64,000 nt of DNA, taken from positions 2,480,001-2,544,000 of the forward strand of contig NZ_CP031015.1 in the NCBI RefSeq assembly GCF_003850245.1, read 5' to 3'. Below the pieces are notes generated by a model. The model saw nothing but the letters and a program-made list of their open reading frames with translations, was not told where the DNA came from and searched no databases. Both the position numbers and the translations under genes were made by a program. Below are positions 35,296 to 43,825 of this stretch, piece by piece; position 1 is the first letter of the stretch, and every line of letters starts with the position of its first letter. Source of the stretch: Microbacterium sp. ABRD28. GTDB lineage: Bacteria; Actinomycetota; Actinomycetes; Actinomycetales; Microbacteriaceae.

Positions 35296-37965
35296 ATGCG
35301 CGAACTCACCCAGACTGAGGCCATCGACCTCGTCGGTCGCTATGAGGCGGGGCAGGGCATCCCCGAGACCATGAGGGCCAATGTCCGTCTGCTGGGCGCC
35401 CTCCTCGGCCAGGTCCTGCGGGAAAGCGGGTCGCCCGGCCTGTTCGACGACGTCGAGCGCCTGCGGATCGCCACCATCCAGGCGTACACCGACGAGACCG
35501 CCGAAGCCTTCGCCCGCGCCGCCCGGATCGCCGATTCGTTCTCGGTGACCCGGGCGGACGAAGTCGCTCGAGCCTTCACCTGCTATTTCCATCTGGCCAA
35601 CCTCGTCGAGGAGCACCAGCGCGTGCGGGTCCTGCGCGACCGCGACCGCACCCCCGACGCCGACAGCGACTCGATCCCGGCGGCGTTCCGGCGATTGGCC
35701 GACGAGGTGGGCGAGGATGCCGCGACGAGCCGTCTGCAGTCGCTGCGCTTCCACCCGGTGTTCACCGCGCACCCCACCGAAGCGCGCCGACGTGCGGTGT
35801 CGACCAGCATCCGCCGGCTCGCCGCCCTCCTCACCGAGCATGAGGGCGCGCCGGAGGGCGGGAGCGCACAGCGACGCGCCCGTCGGCGCATGCTGGAGGA
35901 GATCGACACCCTGTGGCGGACCGCACCGCTCCGGCACGAGAAGCCCACGCCCACCGATGAGGTCCGCGCGGTCATGGCCGTCTTCGACGAGACCCTCTAC
36001 ACCGCCATCCCCCACGTCTACCGCCGCGTCGACGACGCGCTCCAGGCCGATCGCGCCGGCAGCGCCGCGCCGCTGGTGCGACCCTTCGTCCGCATCGGAT
36101 CCTGGGTCGGCGGCGACCGGGACGGGAATCCCTTCGTCACCGCGTCGGTGACCCGCAAAGCGGCCGCCATCGCCAGCGAGCACGTGCTGCGCGGGCTCGA
36201 GCGGTCGGCGGACCGCATCGGCCGCACCCTCACCCTCGACGCCGCGACCACTCCCCCGAGCCCCGAGGCCGTCGCGCTGTGGCAGCGGCTGCGCACCGAG
36301 GACGAGGAAGCCGCGGCCGAGATCGCAGCACGGTCGCCCCAGGAACCGCATCGCCAGATCCTGCTGATGATCGCCGTCAAGATCGAGGCCACGCGGCTCC
36401 GGAACGCCGACCTCGCCTACAGCGATCCCGAAGAGCTGCACCGCCACCTCCGCGTGGTGCAGGACTCCCTCGTCGCCGCGCAGGCGCCGCGCCAGGCCTA
36501 CGGGCATCTGCAGCAGCTGATCTGGCAGGTGCAGACCTACGGCTTCCACCTCAGCGAACTGGAGGTGCGCCAGCACTCCGCGGTGCACGCCGCCGTCCTG
36601 GCCGAGCTCGACGCCGGTGGGGCGCGATCGGAACGGGCCGAGGAGGTGCTCGACGTCTTCCGAGCGGTGCTCTTCCTGCAGGATCGCTACGGCCCCCGCG
36701 CCGCGGGGCGCTACATCGTGTCGTTCACCCAGTCCGCCGACGACCTCGCCGCCGTCCATCGACTCGCCCGTCATGCGGCTGGACCCGACGGTCGCGTCCC
36801 CGTCCTCGACGTCATTCCGCTCTTCGAGACCTTCGCCGACCTCCAGGCCGCCCCCCGGATCCTCGCTGAGATCGTCGAGCATCCCGAGTTCCGGGCCCGC
36901 TTGGAGGCGACGGGCAGGCGCATGGAGGTCATGCTCGGCTACTCCGACTCATCCAAGGACGTCGGACCCGTCGCTGCGACCCTCGCCCTGTACCAGGCCC
37001 AGGCGCAGATCGCGGCGTGGGCGCAGGAGAACGGCATCGAGCTGACGCTCTTCCACGGTCGCGGCGGCGCCCTCGGGCGCGGCGGCGGGCCGGCGAACTC
37101 CGCCATCCTCGCGCAGCCTCCGGGCTCGGTCGACGGACGCTTCAAGCTCACCGAGCAGGGCGAGGTGATCTTCGCGCGCTACGGCGACCCCGCCATCGCG
37201 ATGCGCCACATCGATCAGGTGGTCGCGGCGATGCTGCTGGCCTCCTCCCCCTCCATCGAGACGCGCAACCACGCCGCCGCAGAACGGTTCGCCGATGTCG
37301 CCGCGCGCATGGACGAGGCCTCTCGCGCCCGCTTCTTCGAGCTGGTGAAGGCCCCGGGGTTCGCCCCGTGGTTCGCCCAGGTCACCCCGATGGAGGAGAT
37401 CGGGCTGCTCGCCCTCGGCTCCCGCCCCGCCCGGCGCGGCCTGTCGGTGGAGTCGCTCGCCGACCTCCGCGCCATCCCCTGGGTGTTCGCGTGGACGCAG
37501 GCGCGCATCAACCTGGCGGGCTGGTTCGGGCTCGGCACGGCTCTGCAGGCCGTCGGCGACGAGGAGGTTCTCAGAAGCGCCTACCAGGAGTGGCCGCTCT
37601 TCCGAACCCTCATCGACAACGTCGCGATGAGCCTGGCCAAGGCCGACGCGCGCATCGCCCGGCGCTACCTCGACCTCGGCGACCGCGACGATCTCGCCGA
37701 CCTGGTGATGAGCGAGATGGAGCTCACCCGCGCTTGGGTCGTCACGGTGACCGGGGGCGCGGAGCTTCTGGGCAACAAGCCGGTGCTCCAGCGCGCGGTG
37801 AAGATGCGCAGCCCGTACGTCGATGCCCTGTCGCTGCTCCAGCTGCGCGCGCTGCGCTCACTCCGCCAGGATGCCGCGGCGGGCTCCCCCGCCGATCCCG
37901 AGCAGCAGCGCCTCCTCCTGCTCTCGGTCAGCGGCGTCGCCGCGGGCCTTCAGAACACCGGCTGA
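35296..37965 (+). CDS. ppc: Phosphoenolpyruvate carboxylase
   Basis: Adds bicarbonate to PEP to make oxaloacetate, the main anaplerotic step. 889 residues. Catalytic motifs: FTAHPTEARRR with the key His, SWVGGDRDGNPFVT, VMLGYSDSSKD, FHGRGGALGRGGGP and the C-terminal QNTG, which contributes to the active site. ATG 35296 is chosen because it starts the conserved region and lies 6 bases after a TACCGT hexamer; the frame is open further upstream. Its 3' end overlaps the convergent mfd by 16 bases. Bicarbonate may be supplied by the carbonic anhydrase at 5.9 kb. Confidence 0.97.
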   Translation: MRELTQTEAIDLVGRYEAGQGIPETMRANVRLLGALLGQVLRESGSPGLFDDVERLRIATIQAYTDETAEAFARAARIADSFSVTRADEVARAFTCYFHLANLVEEHQRVRVLRDRDRTPDADSDSIPAAFRRLADEVGEDAATSRLQSLRFHPVFTAHPTEARRRAVSTSIRRLAALLTEHEGAPEGGSAQRRARRRMLEEIDTLWRTAPLRHEKPTPTDEVRAVMAVFDETLYTAIPHVYRRVDDALQADRAGSAAPLVRPFVRIGSWVGGDRDGNPFVTASVTRKAAAIASEHVLRGLERSADRIGRTLTLDAATTPPSPEAVALWQRLRTEDEEAAAEIAARSPQEPHRQILLMIAVKIEATRLRNADLAYSDPEELHRHLRVVQDSLVAAQAPRQAYGHLQQLIWQVQTYGFHLSELEVRQHSAVHAAVLAELDAGGARSERAEEVLDVFRAVLFLQDRYGPRAAGRYIVSFTQSADDLAAVHRLARHAAGPDGRVPVLDVIPLFETFADLQAAPRILAEIVEHPEFRARLEATGRRMEVMLGYSDSSKDVGPVAATLALYQAQAQIAAWAQENGIELTLFHGRGGALGRGGGPANSAILAQPPGSVDGRFKLTEQGEVIFARYGDPAIAMRHIDQVVAAMLLASSPSIETRNHAAAERFADVAARMDEASRARFFELVKAPGFAPWFAQVTPMEEIGLLALGSRPARRGLSVESLADLRAIPWVFAWTQARINLAGWFGLGTALQAVGDEEVLRSAYQEWPLFRTLIDNVAMSLAKADARIARRYLDLGDRDDLADLVMSEMELTRAWVVTVTGGAELLGNKPVLQRAVKMRSPYVDALSLLQLRALRSLRQDAAAGSPADPEQQRLLLLSVSGVAAGLQNTG

Positions 37966-40900
37966 TCCGCGGCGGCGGCGGATTCCGCGACCGGCTCGGG
38001 CCACAGCTGCGTGAGCAGCTGGTCGACCCAGGCCAGCAGCTCGGCGTCACCCAGCGGGCCGTCCCCGGCGCGCGGGAGGGGCACCACCAGTGCTTCCCCG
38101 CCCGCGAGGAGCTTCGCCTTGGGGTGCAGGCGCTGCAATCGCACGCGCATCGAGTCCGGCAGATTCGCCGGCGCGATGCGCAGGTTCGGTCCCATCGCCA
38201 CGACATCGGTGAGGCCCGCACGCGCGGCCTTTCGCCGCAGGCGCGCGACGGCGACGAGGCCGTCGACCTCGGCGGGCGGCTCGCCGTAGCGGTCGCGCAA
38301 TTCGTCGATGACCGCGTCGATCGGATCCCGCCCATCGGCCTCGCGCGAGACCGCGGTCGGCGCGGCAGCTGCGGAGAGCTTCTGGTAGGCCTCCAGCCGC
38401 AGCCGCTCGCTGTCGATGTAGTCCTCGGGAAGTCGCGCCTGCACGGGCAGCTCGAGCCGCAGCTCGGTGGGGCCCTCGGTGTCCTCACCGCGGAAGGTCG
38501 CCACCGCCTCCCCGATCATGCGCAGGTAGAGGTCGAAACCCACCCCCGCGATGTGACCGGCCTGCTCCGCACCGAGGAGGTTCCCCGCACCGCGCAGCTC
38601 GAGGTCCTTCAACGCCACCTGCATGCCGCTGCCGAGGTCGTTGTTGACGGCGATGGTCTCGAGGCGGTCGGCGGCGGTTTCGGACAGCGGCTTGATCTCG
38701 TCGTAGAGGAAGTAGGCGTAGGCGCGTTCGCGAGCCCGACCCACCCGCCCGCGGAGCTGATGCAGCTGCGACAGCCCGTACTTGTCGGCCCGGTCGATGA
38801 TGATCGTGTTGGCGTTGGCGATGTCGAGCCCGGTCTCGATGATGGTCGTGCACACCAGGACATCCGCCCTGCGCTCCCAGAAGTCGTCGACGACCTGCTC
38901 GAGCTGATGCTCCCCCATCTGCCCGTGCGCGACCGCCACCCGGGCCTCGGGAACGAGCTCGGCGATGTGGGCGGCCACCCGCTGGATCGAGGACACCCGG
39001 TTGTGCACGTAGAACACCTGGCCCTCCCGGAGGAGCTCCCGCCGGATGGCCGCGGTGATCTGCTTGTCGTTGCGGGCTCCGACATAGGTCAGGATCGGAT
39101 GCCGGTCCTCCGGCGGCGTCGCAAGGGTCGACATCTCGCGGATGCCGGTCACGGCCATCTCGAGCGTGCGCGGGATCGGGGTGGCGCTCATGGCGAGGAT
39201 GTCGACGTTGGTCTTCAGCTTCTTCAGCGCGTCCTTGTGCTCGACGCCGAACCGCTGCTCCTCGTCGATGATCATGAGCCCGAGGTCTTTGAAGATCACC
39301 CGCTCCGTGAGGATGCGGTGGGTGCCGATGACCATATCGATGGTTCCGTCGGCCAGGCCCGCCACGATCTCCTTCGCCTGCTTATCGGTCTGGAATCGTG
39401 ACAGCGCGCGCACCTTCACCGGGAATCCGGCGAAGCGCTCGGTGAACGTCTCGAGGTGCTGCTTGACCAGGAGCGTGGTCGGCACCAGCATCGCGACCTG
39501 CTTGCCGTCCTGGATCGCTTTGAAGGCCGCCCGCACCGCCACTTCGGTCTTGCCGAAGCCGACGTCGCCCGACAACAGCCTGTCCATGGGGATGGGCTTT
39601 TCCATGTCGGCTTTGATCTCGTCGATCGTCTGCAGCTGGTCCGGCGTCTCAGCGAACGGGAAGGCTTCCTCGAGCTCGCGCTGCCAGGGCGTGTCGGGCC
39701 CGAAGGCATGACCTCGCGCCGCCATCCGCGCGGAATAGAGCTTGACCAGCTCCACGGCGATGTCGCGCACGGCCTTGCGCGCCCGCCCTTTGGCCTGCGC
39801 CCAGTCGCTGCCGCCCATCTTCGACAGAGTGGGCGCCTCCCCGCCGACGTACTTCGACAGCAGGTCGAGCTGATCGGTGGGGACGAAGAGCTTGTCACCG
39901 GGGTAGCCGCGCTTGGAGGGCGCGTACTCGAGCACGAGGTACTCCCGAACGCTCTTGACGGCGTTGCGGCCGCCGCTGGACACCTCTCGCTGGGTGAGCT
40001 CGACGAAGCGGCCGATGCCATGGGTGGCGTGGACGACGTAGTCGCCGGCCTTCAGCTGGAGCGGGTCGACGACGTTGCGTCGGCGCGACGCGAGCTTCTT
40101 GACCACCCGCGAATCCCCGCCGATGGTGCGGCCGTAGAACTCCGACTCGGTGATCACCGAGAGCTGCGCCTCGGCGATCTCGAACCCGCGCTCGAGCGAA
40201 CAGGCGACCACCTGGGCGGCCCCCGGCTCGGGTGCATCCTCGATGGTCTCCACGCGCCGGGCGGCCAGGCCCCTCTCGGCCAGCACATCCCTGGCGCGCT
40301 CGACGAGCCCGCCGCCGGAGGCCATGACGACGACCCGCCACCCGGCGCGGAGCCTGTCGGCGACGTGGCTGACCGCACCGTCGACGTTGCCCTGGAAGGA
40401 GGGGACGGATGCCGCGGCGACGCGGGTCACGGAGGTCTCACCCGGCTCCAGCAGCCCCTCGGCCGAGGCGTCGGCAGCTCCGGAATCGAAGGAGCTCAGA
40501 CTCCACCACACGCCACCGCGCTCGGCGGCGACCTCGCGCAGCCGCGGGAGCGGGACGAAGTCTCCGGCACCGAGGTCGATGGGCGACTCGGCTCCGGAGG
40601 TCGCCGCATTCCACGCGGCATCGAGGAACTCGCGGTTGGTGTCGCTGAGAGTGGTGGCGCGTGTCACGGCGCGCTCGGGGTCCACCAGACCGATCGCGGT
40701 GCCGCGCGGGAAATAGTCCACGAGAGTGACCAGCTGATCGACCACGGCCGGCATCAGTGATTCCATCCCCTCGACGGGGATGCCTTCGGCCATCTTCTCG
40801 AGCATGCCGCGCAGACCCGGGAACTCGTCCTTCAGCTGACGTGCGCGGTCGCGGACGGCCTCGGTGAGGAGCAGCTCGCGACTGGCCAGCAGGCTCACCG

Positions 40901-41579
40901 CCCTGACCTCGCCCGGCAGGGAGCGCTGATCAGCGACGGAGAACGCGCGGATCTGGTCGACCTCGTCGCCGAAGAACTCCACACGATAGGGGTGCTCGGC
41001 TGTCGGGGGGAAGACATCGAGGATGCCGCCGCGCAGGGCGAATTCGCCGCGCCGCGAGACCATGTCGACGCGGTGATAGGCGCGCTCGACCAGCATCGCC
41101 GCCACCTGGCCGAGGTCGTGCCCGCGCTCGCCGACCGCGAGTTCGATCGGGGTCGCCTGGTCCAGTCCTGCGGCCAGCGGCTGCACCGCTCCGCGGACGG
41201 AGGCCGTGACGACGAGCGTGTCGTCCGCACGCAGCCGGGCGAGGCGGCCGATGACATCGAGGCGTCGCCCCACGATCTCGGGCGTCGGGCTCAGCCGCTC
41301 GTGCGGCAGCGTCTCCCACGCGGGGAAGTGACGCACCTCGGCATCGGGGAGAAGCGCCTGGAGGGCGGGCCCCAAGGTCTCGGCCCGACGACCGGTGGGT
41401 GCGATCGCCAGCAGCACAGCGGGCTTGCCCGCTGCGCGACGTCGCTCGAGGAGAGCGGCGAGCAGCGGCGCGTCGACTCCTTCGACCACCGAGTACTCGG
41501 CGTCGGTCACGCCGGCGGCCACCGCCTCCCGGAAGGAGTCAGCCTGCTCGAGGGCGCGCACGATCCCGGGAATTGTCAC
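37950..41579 (-). CDS. mfd: Transcription-repair coupling factor Mfd
   Basis: 1209 residues. ATP-dependent translocase that displaces stalled RNA polymerase and recruits UvrA. Order: UvrB-homology region (1-about 340), RNA-polymerase interaction domain around 500-580 (GDYVVHATHGIGRFVEL), helicase domain with Walker A LLSGDVGFGKTEVAVRA, DEEQ box MIIDEEQRFGVEHKD and SATPIPRTLEMA, the TRG translocation region (HNRVSSIQRV; RGRVGRARERAYAYFLY) and the C-terminal autoinhibitory D7. GTG 41579 is 6 bases after TAGACT. In mycobacteria mfd also lies near mazG, glmU and eno. Confidence 0.97.
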   Translation of the reverse strand: MTIPGIVRALEQADSFREAVAAGVTDAEYSVVEGVDAPLLAALLERRRAAGKPAVLLAIAPTGRRAETLGPALQALLPDAEVRHFPAWETLPHERLSPTPEIVGRRLDVIGRLARLRADDTLVVTASVRGAVQPLAAGLDQATPIELAVGERGHDLGQVAAMLVERAYHRVDMVSRRGEFALRGGILDVFPPTAEHPYRVEFFGDEVDQIRAFSVADQRSLPGEVRAVSLLASRELLLTEAVRDRARQLKDEFPGLRGMLEKMAEGIPVEGMESLMPAVVDQLVTLVDYFPRGTAIGLVDPERAVTRATTLSDTNREFLDAAWNAATSGAESPIDLGAGDFVPLPRLREVAAERGGVWWSLSSFDSGAADASAEGLLEPGETSVTRVAAASVPSFQGNVDGAVSHVADRLRAGWRVVVMASGGGLVERARDVLAERGLAARRVETIEDAPEPGAAQVVACSLERGFEIAEAQLSVITESEFYGRTIGGDSRVVKKLASRRRNVVDPLQLKAGDYVVHATHGIGRFVELTQREVSSGGRNAVKSVREYLVLEYAPSKRGYPGDKLFVPTDQLDLLSKYVGGEAPTLSKMGGSDWAQAKGRARKAVRDIAVELVKLYSARMAARGHAFGPDTPWQRELEEAFPFAETPDQLQTIDEIKADMEKPIPMDRLLSGDVGFGKTEVAVRAAFKAIQDGKQVAMLVPTTLLVKQHLETFTERFAGFPVKVRALSRFQTDKQAKEIVAGLADGTIDMVIGTHRILTERVIFKDLGLMIIDEEQRFGVEHKDALKKLKTNVDILAMSATPIPRTLEMAVTGIREMSTLATPPEDRHPILTYVGARNDKQITAAIRRELLREGQVFYVHNRVSSIQRVAAHIAELVPEARVAVAHGQMGEHQLEQVVDDFWERRADVLVCTTIIETGLDIANANTIIIDRADKYGLSQLHQLRGRVGRARERAYAYFLYDEIKPLSETAADRLETIAVNNDLGSGMQVALKDLELRGAGNLLGAEQAGHIAGVGFDLYLRMIGEAVATFRGEDTEGPTELRLELPVQARLPEDYIDSERLRLEAYQKLSAAAAPTAVSREADGRDPIDAVIDELRDRYGEPPAEVDGLVAVARLRRKAARAGLTDVVAMGPNLRIAPANLPDSMRVRLQRLHPKAKLLAGGEALVVPLPRAGDGPLGDAELLAWVDQLLTQLWPEPVAESAAAADQPVF

Positions 41580-41585
41580 CGGAGA

Positions 41586-41591
41586 AGTCTA
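41586..41591 (-). promoter_or_regulatory. -10 hexamer TAGACT for mfd
   Basis: TAGACT on the minus strand ends 6 bases before GTG 41579. The divergent -10 at 41616 is only 24 bases away, so the two promoters must share or exclude each other's upstream region. Confidence 0.55.
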
Positions 41592-41615
41592 CGGTCGCCC
41601 GCCGACATCGGCTCC

Positions 41616-41621
41616 TAGGAT
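41616..41621 (+). promoter_or_regulatory. -10 hexamer TAGGAT for the Pro-rich membrane protein
   Basis: TAGGAT ends 6 bases before GTG 41628; leaderless spacing; back to back with the mfd promoter. Confidence 0.5.
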
Positions 41622-41627
41622 GTCAGC

Positions 41628-42149
41628 GTGAGCACACCCTCCGCGCCCGGTGCACCGACGCCCGGCGGTTACACCCCGCCACCCGGCTATGCACCGCCCA
41701 CGGGATATCTCCCGCCGACGGGCTTCGCACCAGGATCGGGGTGGGCTCCCTCCCCACCGAAACCCGCGCGAGGCGCCGCTCTGGGGCTGACGGCCTTCCT
41801 CGTCTCGCTGGGCGCGGCGGTGCTCGCCCCAGCGGCGGGCGCCATCGGCGGCTATTTCATCGGCGCCGGAACCGGGGAGCGCCTCATGGCCGGCACCCTC
41901 GGCACGAACTTCGACTGGTCGCTGTTGAGCCCCGTGCGCGACTGGGTCCTGCTCGCCGAGATCGGTTTCTGGGCCGGCACCGCCCTCGGCATCTGGGCGA
42001 TCGTGCAGGGCATCGTCGCCATCGCCCGACGTGCCGGGCGCGGCTGGGGCATCGCTGCGGTCGTCGTGGCGGCGCTCGGCCCGATCATCTTCGGGTTGAC
42101 GCTCCAGGCGGTGATCGTGGCCGGACTCGCGGCGGCCGCGTCGGGCTGA
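41628..42149 (+). CDS. Pro-rich-tailed membrane protein of unknown function
   Basis: 173 residues. The first 50 are a cytosolic low-complexity tail with PPxGY-like repeats (TPPPGYAPPTGYLPPTGFAP), common in actinobacterial membrane proteins; three hydrophobic segments follow at about 52-78, 107-130 and 138-165. No catalytic motif. Convergent with pth, 10 bases apart. Function unknown. Confidence 0.78.
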   Translation: MSTPSAPGAPTPGGYTPPPGYAPPTGYLPPTGFAPGSGWAPSPPKPARGAALGLTAFLVSLGAAVLAPAAGAIGGYFIGAGTGERLMAGTLGTNFDWSLLSPVRDWVLLAEIGFWAGTALGIWAIVQGIVAIARRAGRGWGIAAVVVAALGPIIFGLTLQAVIVAGLAAAASG

Positions 42150-42159
42150 CGTCGGCGCG

Positions 42160-42744
42160 TCAGGCGCGGGGGGCGTGGAAGCGCTGCTGGGCCGCGACCA
42201 GCCCGTGTTCGATGACATCTTCGACCGCATCGGCGGCATCGGAGACAAGCATCGTGAGGGCGTCGCGATCCGCTGCGGGGAAGGGCTGAAGAACCCAGTC
42301 CGCCGCATCCTGCCGTCCCGGTGGACGGCCGATACCCACCCGCACCCGCGCGAAGTCGGCGGATCCGAGCGCCGCGGCGACGTCGCGCACGCCGTTGTGC
42401 CCGCCATGTCCGCCGCCGGTCTTCAACCGCACGGTGTCGAATGGGATGTCGAGCTCGTCGTGGACGACCACGATGCGCTCCGGCTCGGTCCGGTAGAAGC
42501 GAGCCAGCTGCGAGACCGGGCCACCCGAGACGTTCATGAACGAGGTGGGCTTGGCGAGGATGAGCTTCGGCCCGCCCGGACGCAGCCAGGTCTCCGCGAC
42601 GCGGGCATGAGCGCGATGGGCACGGAAAGAGGCGTCACGCCGGTCGGCCAGCTCGTCGAGGACGAGCTGGCCGACGTTGTGACGTGTGCGTTCGTAGCGG
42701 GGCCCCGGGTTGCCGAGCCCCACCACGAGCCACGTGTCCGGCAT
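42160..42744 (-). CDS. pth: Peptidyl-tRNA hydrolase
   Basis: Releases peptides from prematurely dissociated peptidyl-tRNA. 194 residues, usual length. The catalytic His is in [17 protein letters not shown], the partner Asp in [15 protein letters not shown], followed by [13 protein letters not shown] and the Asn in [10 protein letters not shown]. It lies 9 bases downstream of rplY, the usual actinobacterial rplY-pth operon. Confidence 0.97.
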   Translation of the reverse strand: MPDTWLVVGLGNPGPRYERTRHNVGQLVLDELADRRDASFRAHRAHARVAETWLRPGGPKLILAKPTSFMNVSGGPVSQLARFYRTEPERIVVVHDELDIPFDTVRLKTGGGHGGHNGVRDVAAALGSADFARVRVGIGRPPGRQDAADWVLQPFPAADRDALTMLVSDAADAVEDVIEHGLVAAQQRFHAPRA

Positions 42745-42753
42745 GGCCGGTGA

Positions 42754-43419
42754 TTACTCGCTGTCGGAGGCCTCGTCGCCCGACGCCTCGCCTTCGCCCT
42801 GCTCCGACTCCTCGGACTGCTCGGCGGCGACCTCGGCGTCGGCCTCGGCGATCTCCTCTTCGGCGATCAGGGTGGACACCGGCACGGCGATCGCCACGAC
42901 GAGCACATCAGCGTCGGTCAGCAGCGTCGCCCCGCGCGGCAGGGTCAGGTCGGCCGCGGTGATGTGGGTGCCGTCCTCGAGACCCTCGACATCGACCTCG
43001 ATGGTCTCGGGGATGTGGGTGGCCTCGACCTCGAGCGACACGGTGGCCGAGTCGAGATTCGCCATGGTGCCGGCGAAGGGCTCACCGGTGATGACGACGG
43101 GGACGTCGACCTGGACCTTCTCGCCCTTCTTGACAACGAGCAGGTCGATGTGCTCGATGATCTGGTGCACCGGGTCCTTCTGCACGTCCTTGACGAGGGC
43201 GAGCTGCGACACGCCGTCGACCTTGAGGTCGAGGACGGCGTTGGCGCGGCGGATCAGCAGTGCGGTCTGGTGGCCCGGGAGGGCGAGGTGCACGGGGTCG
43301 GTGCCGTGACCGTAGAGCACGGCGGGGATCTTGCCGGCGGCGCGGAGGCGGCGGGCGTAGCCCTTGCCGAAGTTCTCGCGGCGCTCGGCTGCGACGGTGG
43401 TGTCGGTCTCGGTGGGCAT
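42754..43419 (-). CDS. rplY: 50S ribosomal protein L25/Ctc
   Basis: 221 residues: the N-terminal L25 domain that binds 5S rRNA (about 10-100; RRENFGKGYARRLRAAGKIPA, LYGHGTDPVHLAL), then the TL5-type beta domain (about 100-190) and an acidic Glu/Ala/Ser tail of about 35 residues. The longer Ctc form is associated with stress in some bacteria. ATG 43419 has a GAGGAGAAC Shine-Dalgarno. Co-transcribed with pth. Confidence 0.95.
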   Translation of the reverse strand: MPTETDTTVAAERRENFGKGYARRLRAAGKIPAVLYGHGTDPVHLALPGHQTALLIRRANAVLDLKVDGVSQLALVKDVQKDPVHQIIEHIDLLVVKKGEKVQVDVPVVITGEPFAGTMANLDSATVSLEVEATHIPETIEVDVEGLEDGTHITAADLTLPRGATLLTDADVLVVAIAVPVSTLIAEEEIAEADAEVAAEQSEESEQGEGEASGDEASDSE

Positions 43420-43648
43420 GGTGTTCTCCTCGCAGGCTCTCGCCTGTCGTCTCGGCCCCGGGGGCCTGGGTCTGGGTCTGGGTCGACTCGAACGCGAGCG
43501 CGTGAGGAAAACGAGCCTTCACACCCTCGTCGATCACGGATCCGCTCCGCTGCTCGCGCAACCGGGATCCCTCGCCGAAGTCCAGTGGGACAGTCTACCA
43601 GCGACCGGGGATAGCATGGGAGACACTGCCATCCCGACGGAGGACACC

Positions 43649-43771
43649 ATGGAATACGGCTTTCTCTCGCACGTGCTGGTCTGGGTCGTCGGCGCGATCA
43701 CGGCGATCGGCGCGGTGGGCCTGGTCCTGGCGGTCTTCTCCATGGCGCGCACGGCGTACCGCAAGGACTGA
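43649..43771 (+). CDS. 40-residue single-pass membrane protein
   Basis: A short frame with a strong GGAGG Shine-Dalgarno 6 bases before ATG 43649. It encodes 40 residues: a short acidic start, one transmembrane helix at about 9-31 (VLVWVVGAITAIGAVGLVL) and a basic tail. A TAGCAT hexamer at 43612-43617 may be its -10. No family recognised. It precedes gnd by 54 bases. Small size makes this less certain, but the ribosome-binding site and composition support it. Confidence 0.6.
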   Translation: MEYGFLSHVLVWVVGAITAIGAVGLVLAVFSMARTAYRKD

Positions 43772-43813
43772 CCAGGCCCCTTCGCCAGGTCGGGGCGGCG
43801 GGAGAGGACCCGA

Positions 43814-43819
43814 TAACCT
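43814..43819 (+). promoter_or_regulatory. -10 hexamer TAACCT for gnd
   Basis: TAACCT ends 6 bases before GTG 43826, with no Shine-Dalgarno; leaderless spacing. Supports the long N-terminus of the product. Confidence 0.5.
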
Positions 43820-43825
43820 GAAGCG

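Noticed and set aside
35056..36882. 608-codon open frame on the minus strand
   Set aside because: Antisense to ppc and its promoter; no recognisable domain.
41640..41760. Short repeated Pro/Gly/Tyr-coding units
   Set aside because: They encode a low-complexity cytosolic tail (PPxGY-like) common in actinobacterial membrane proteins, not a DNA repeat or CRISPR.
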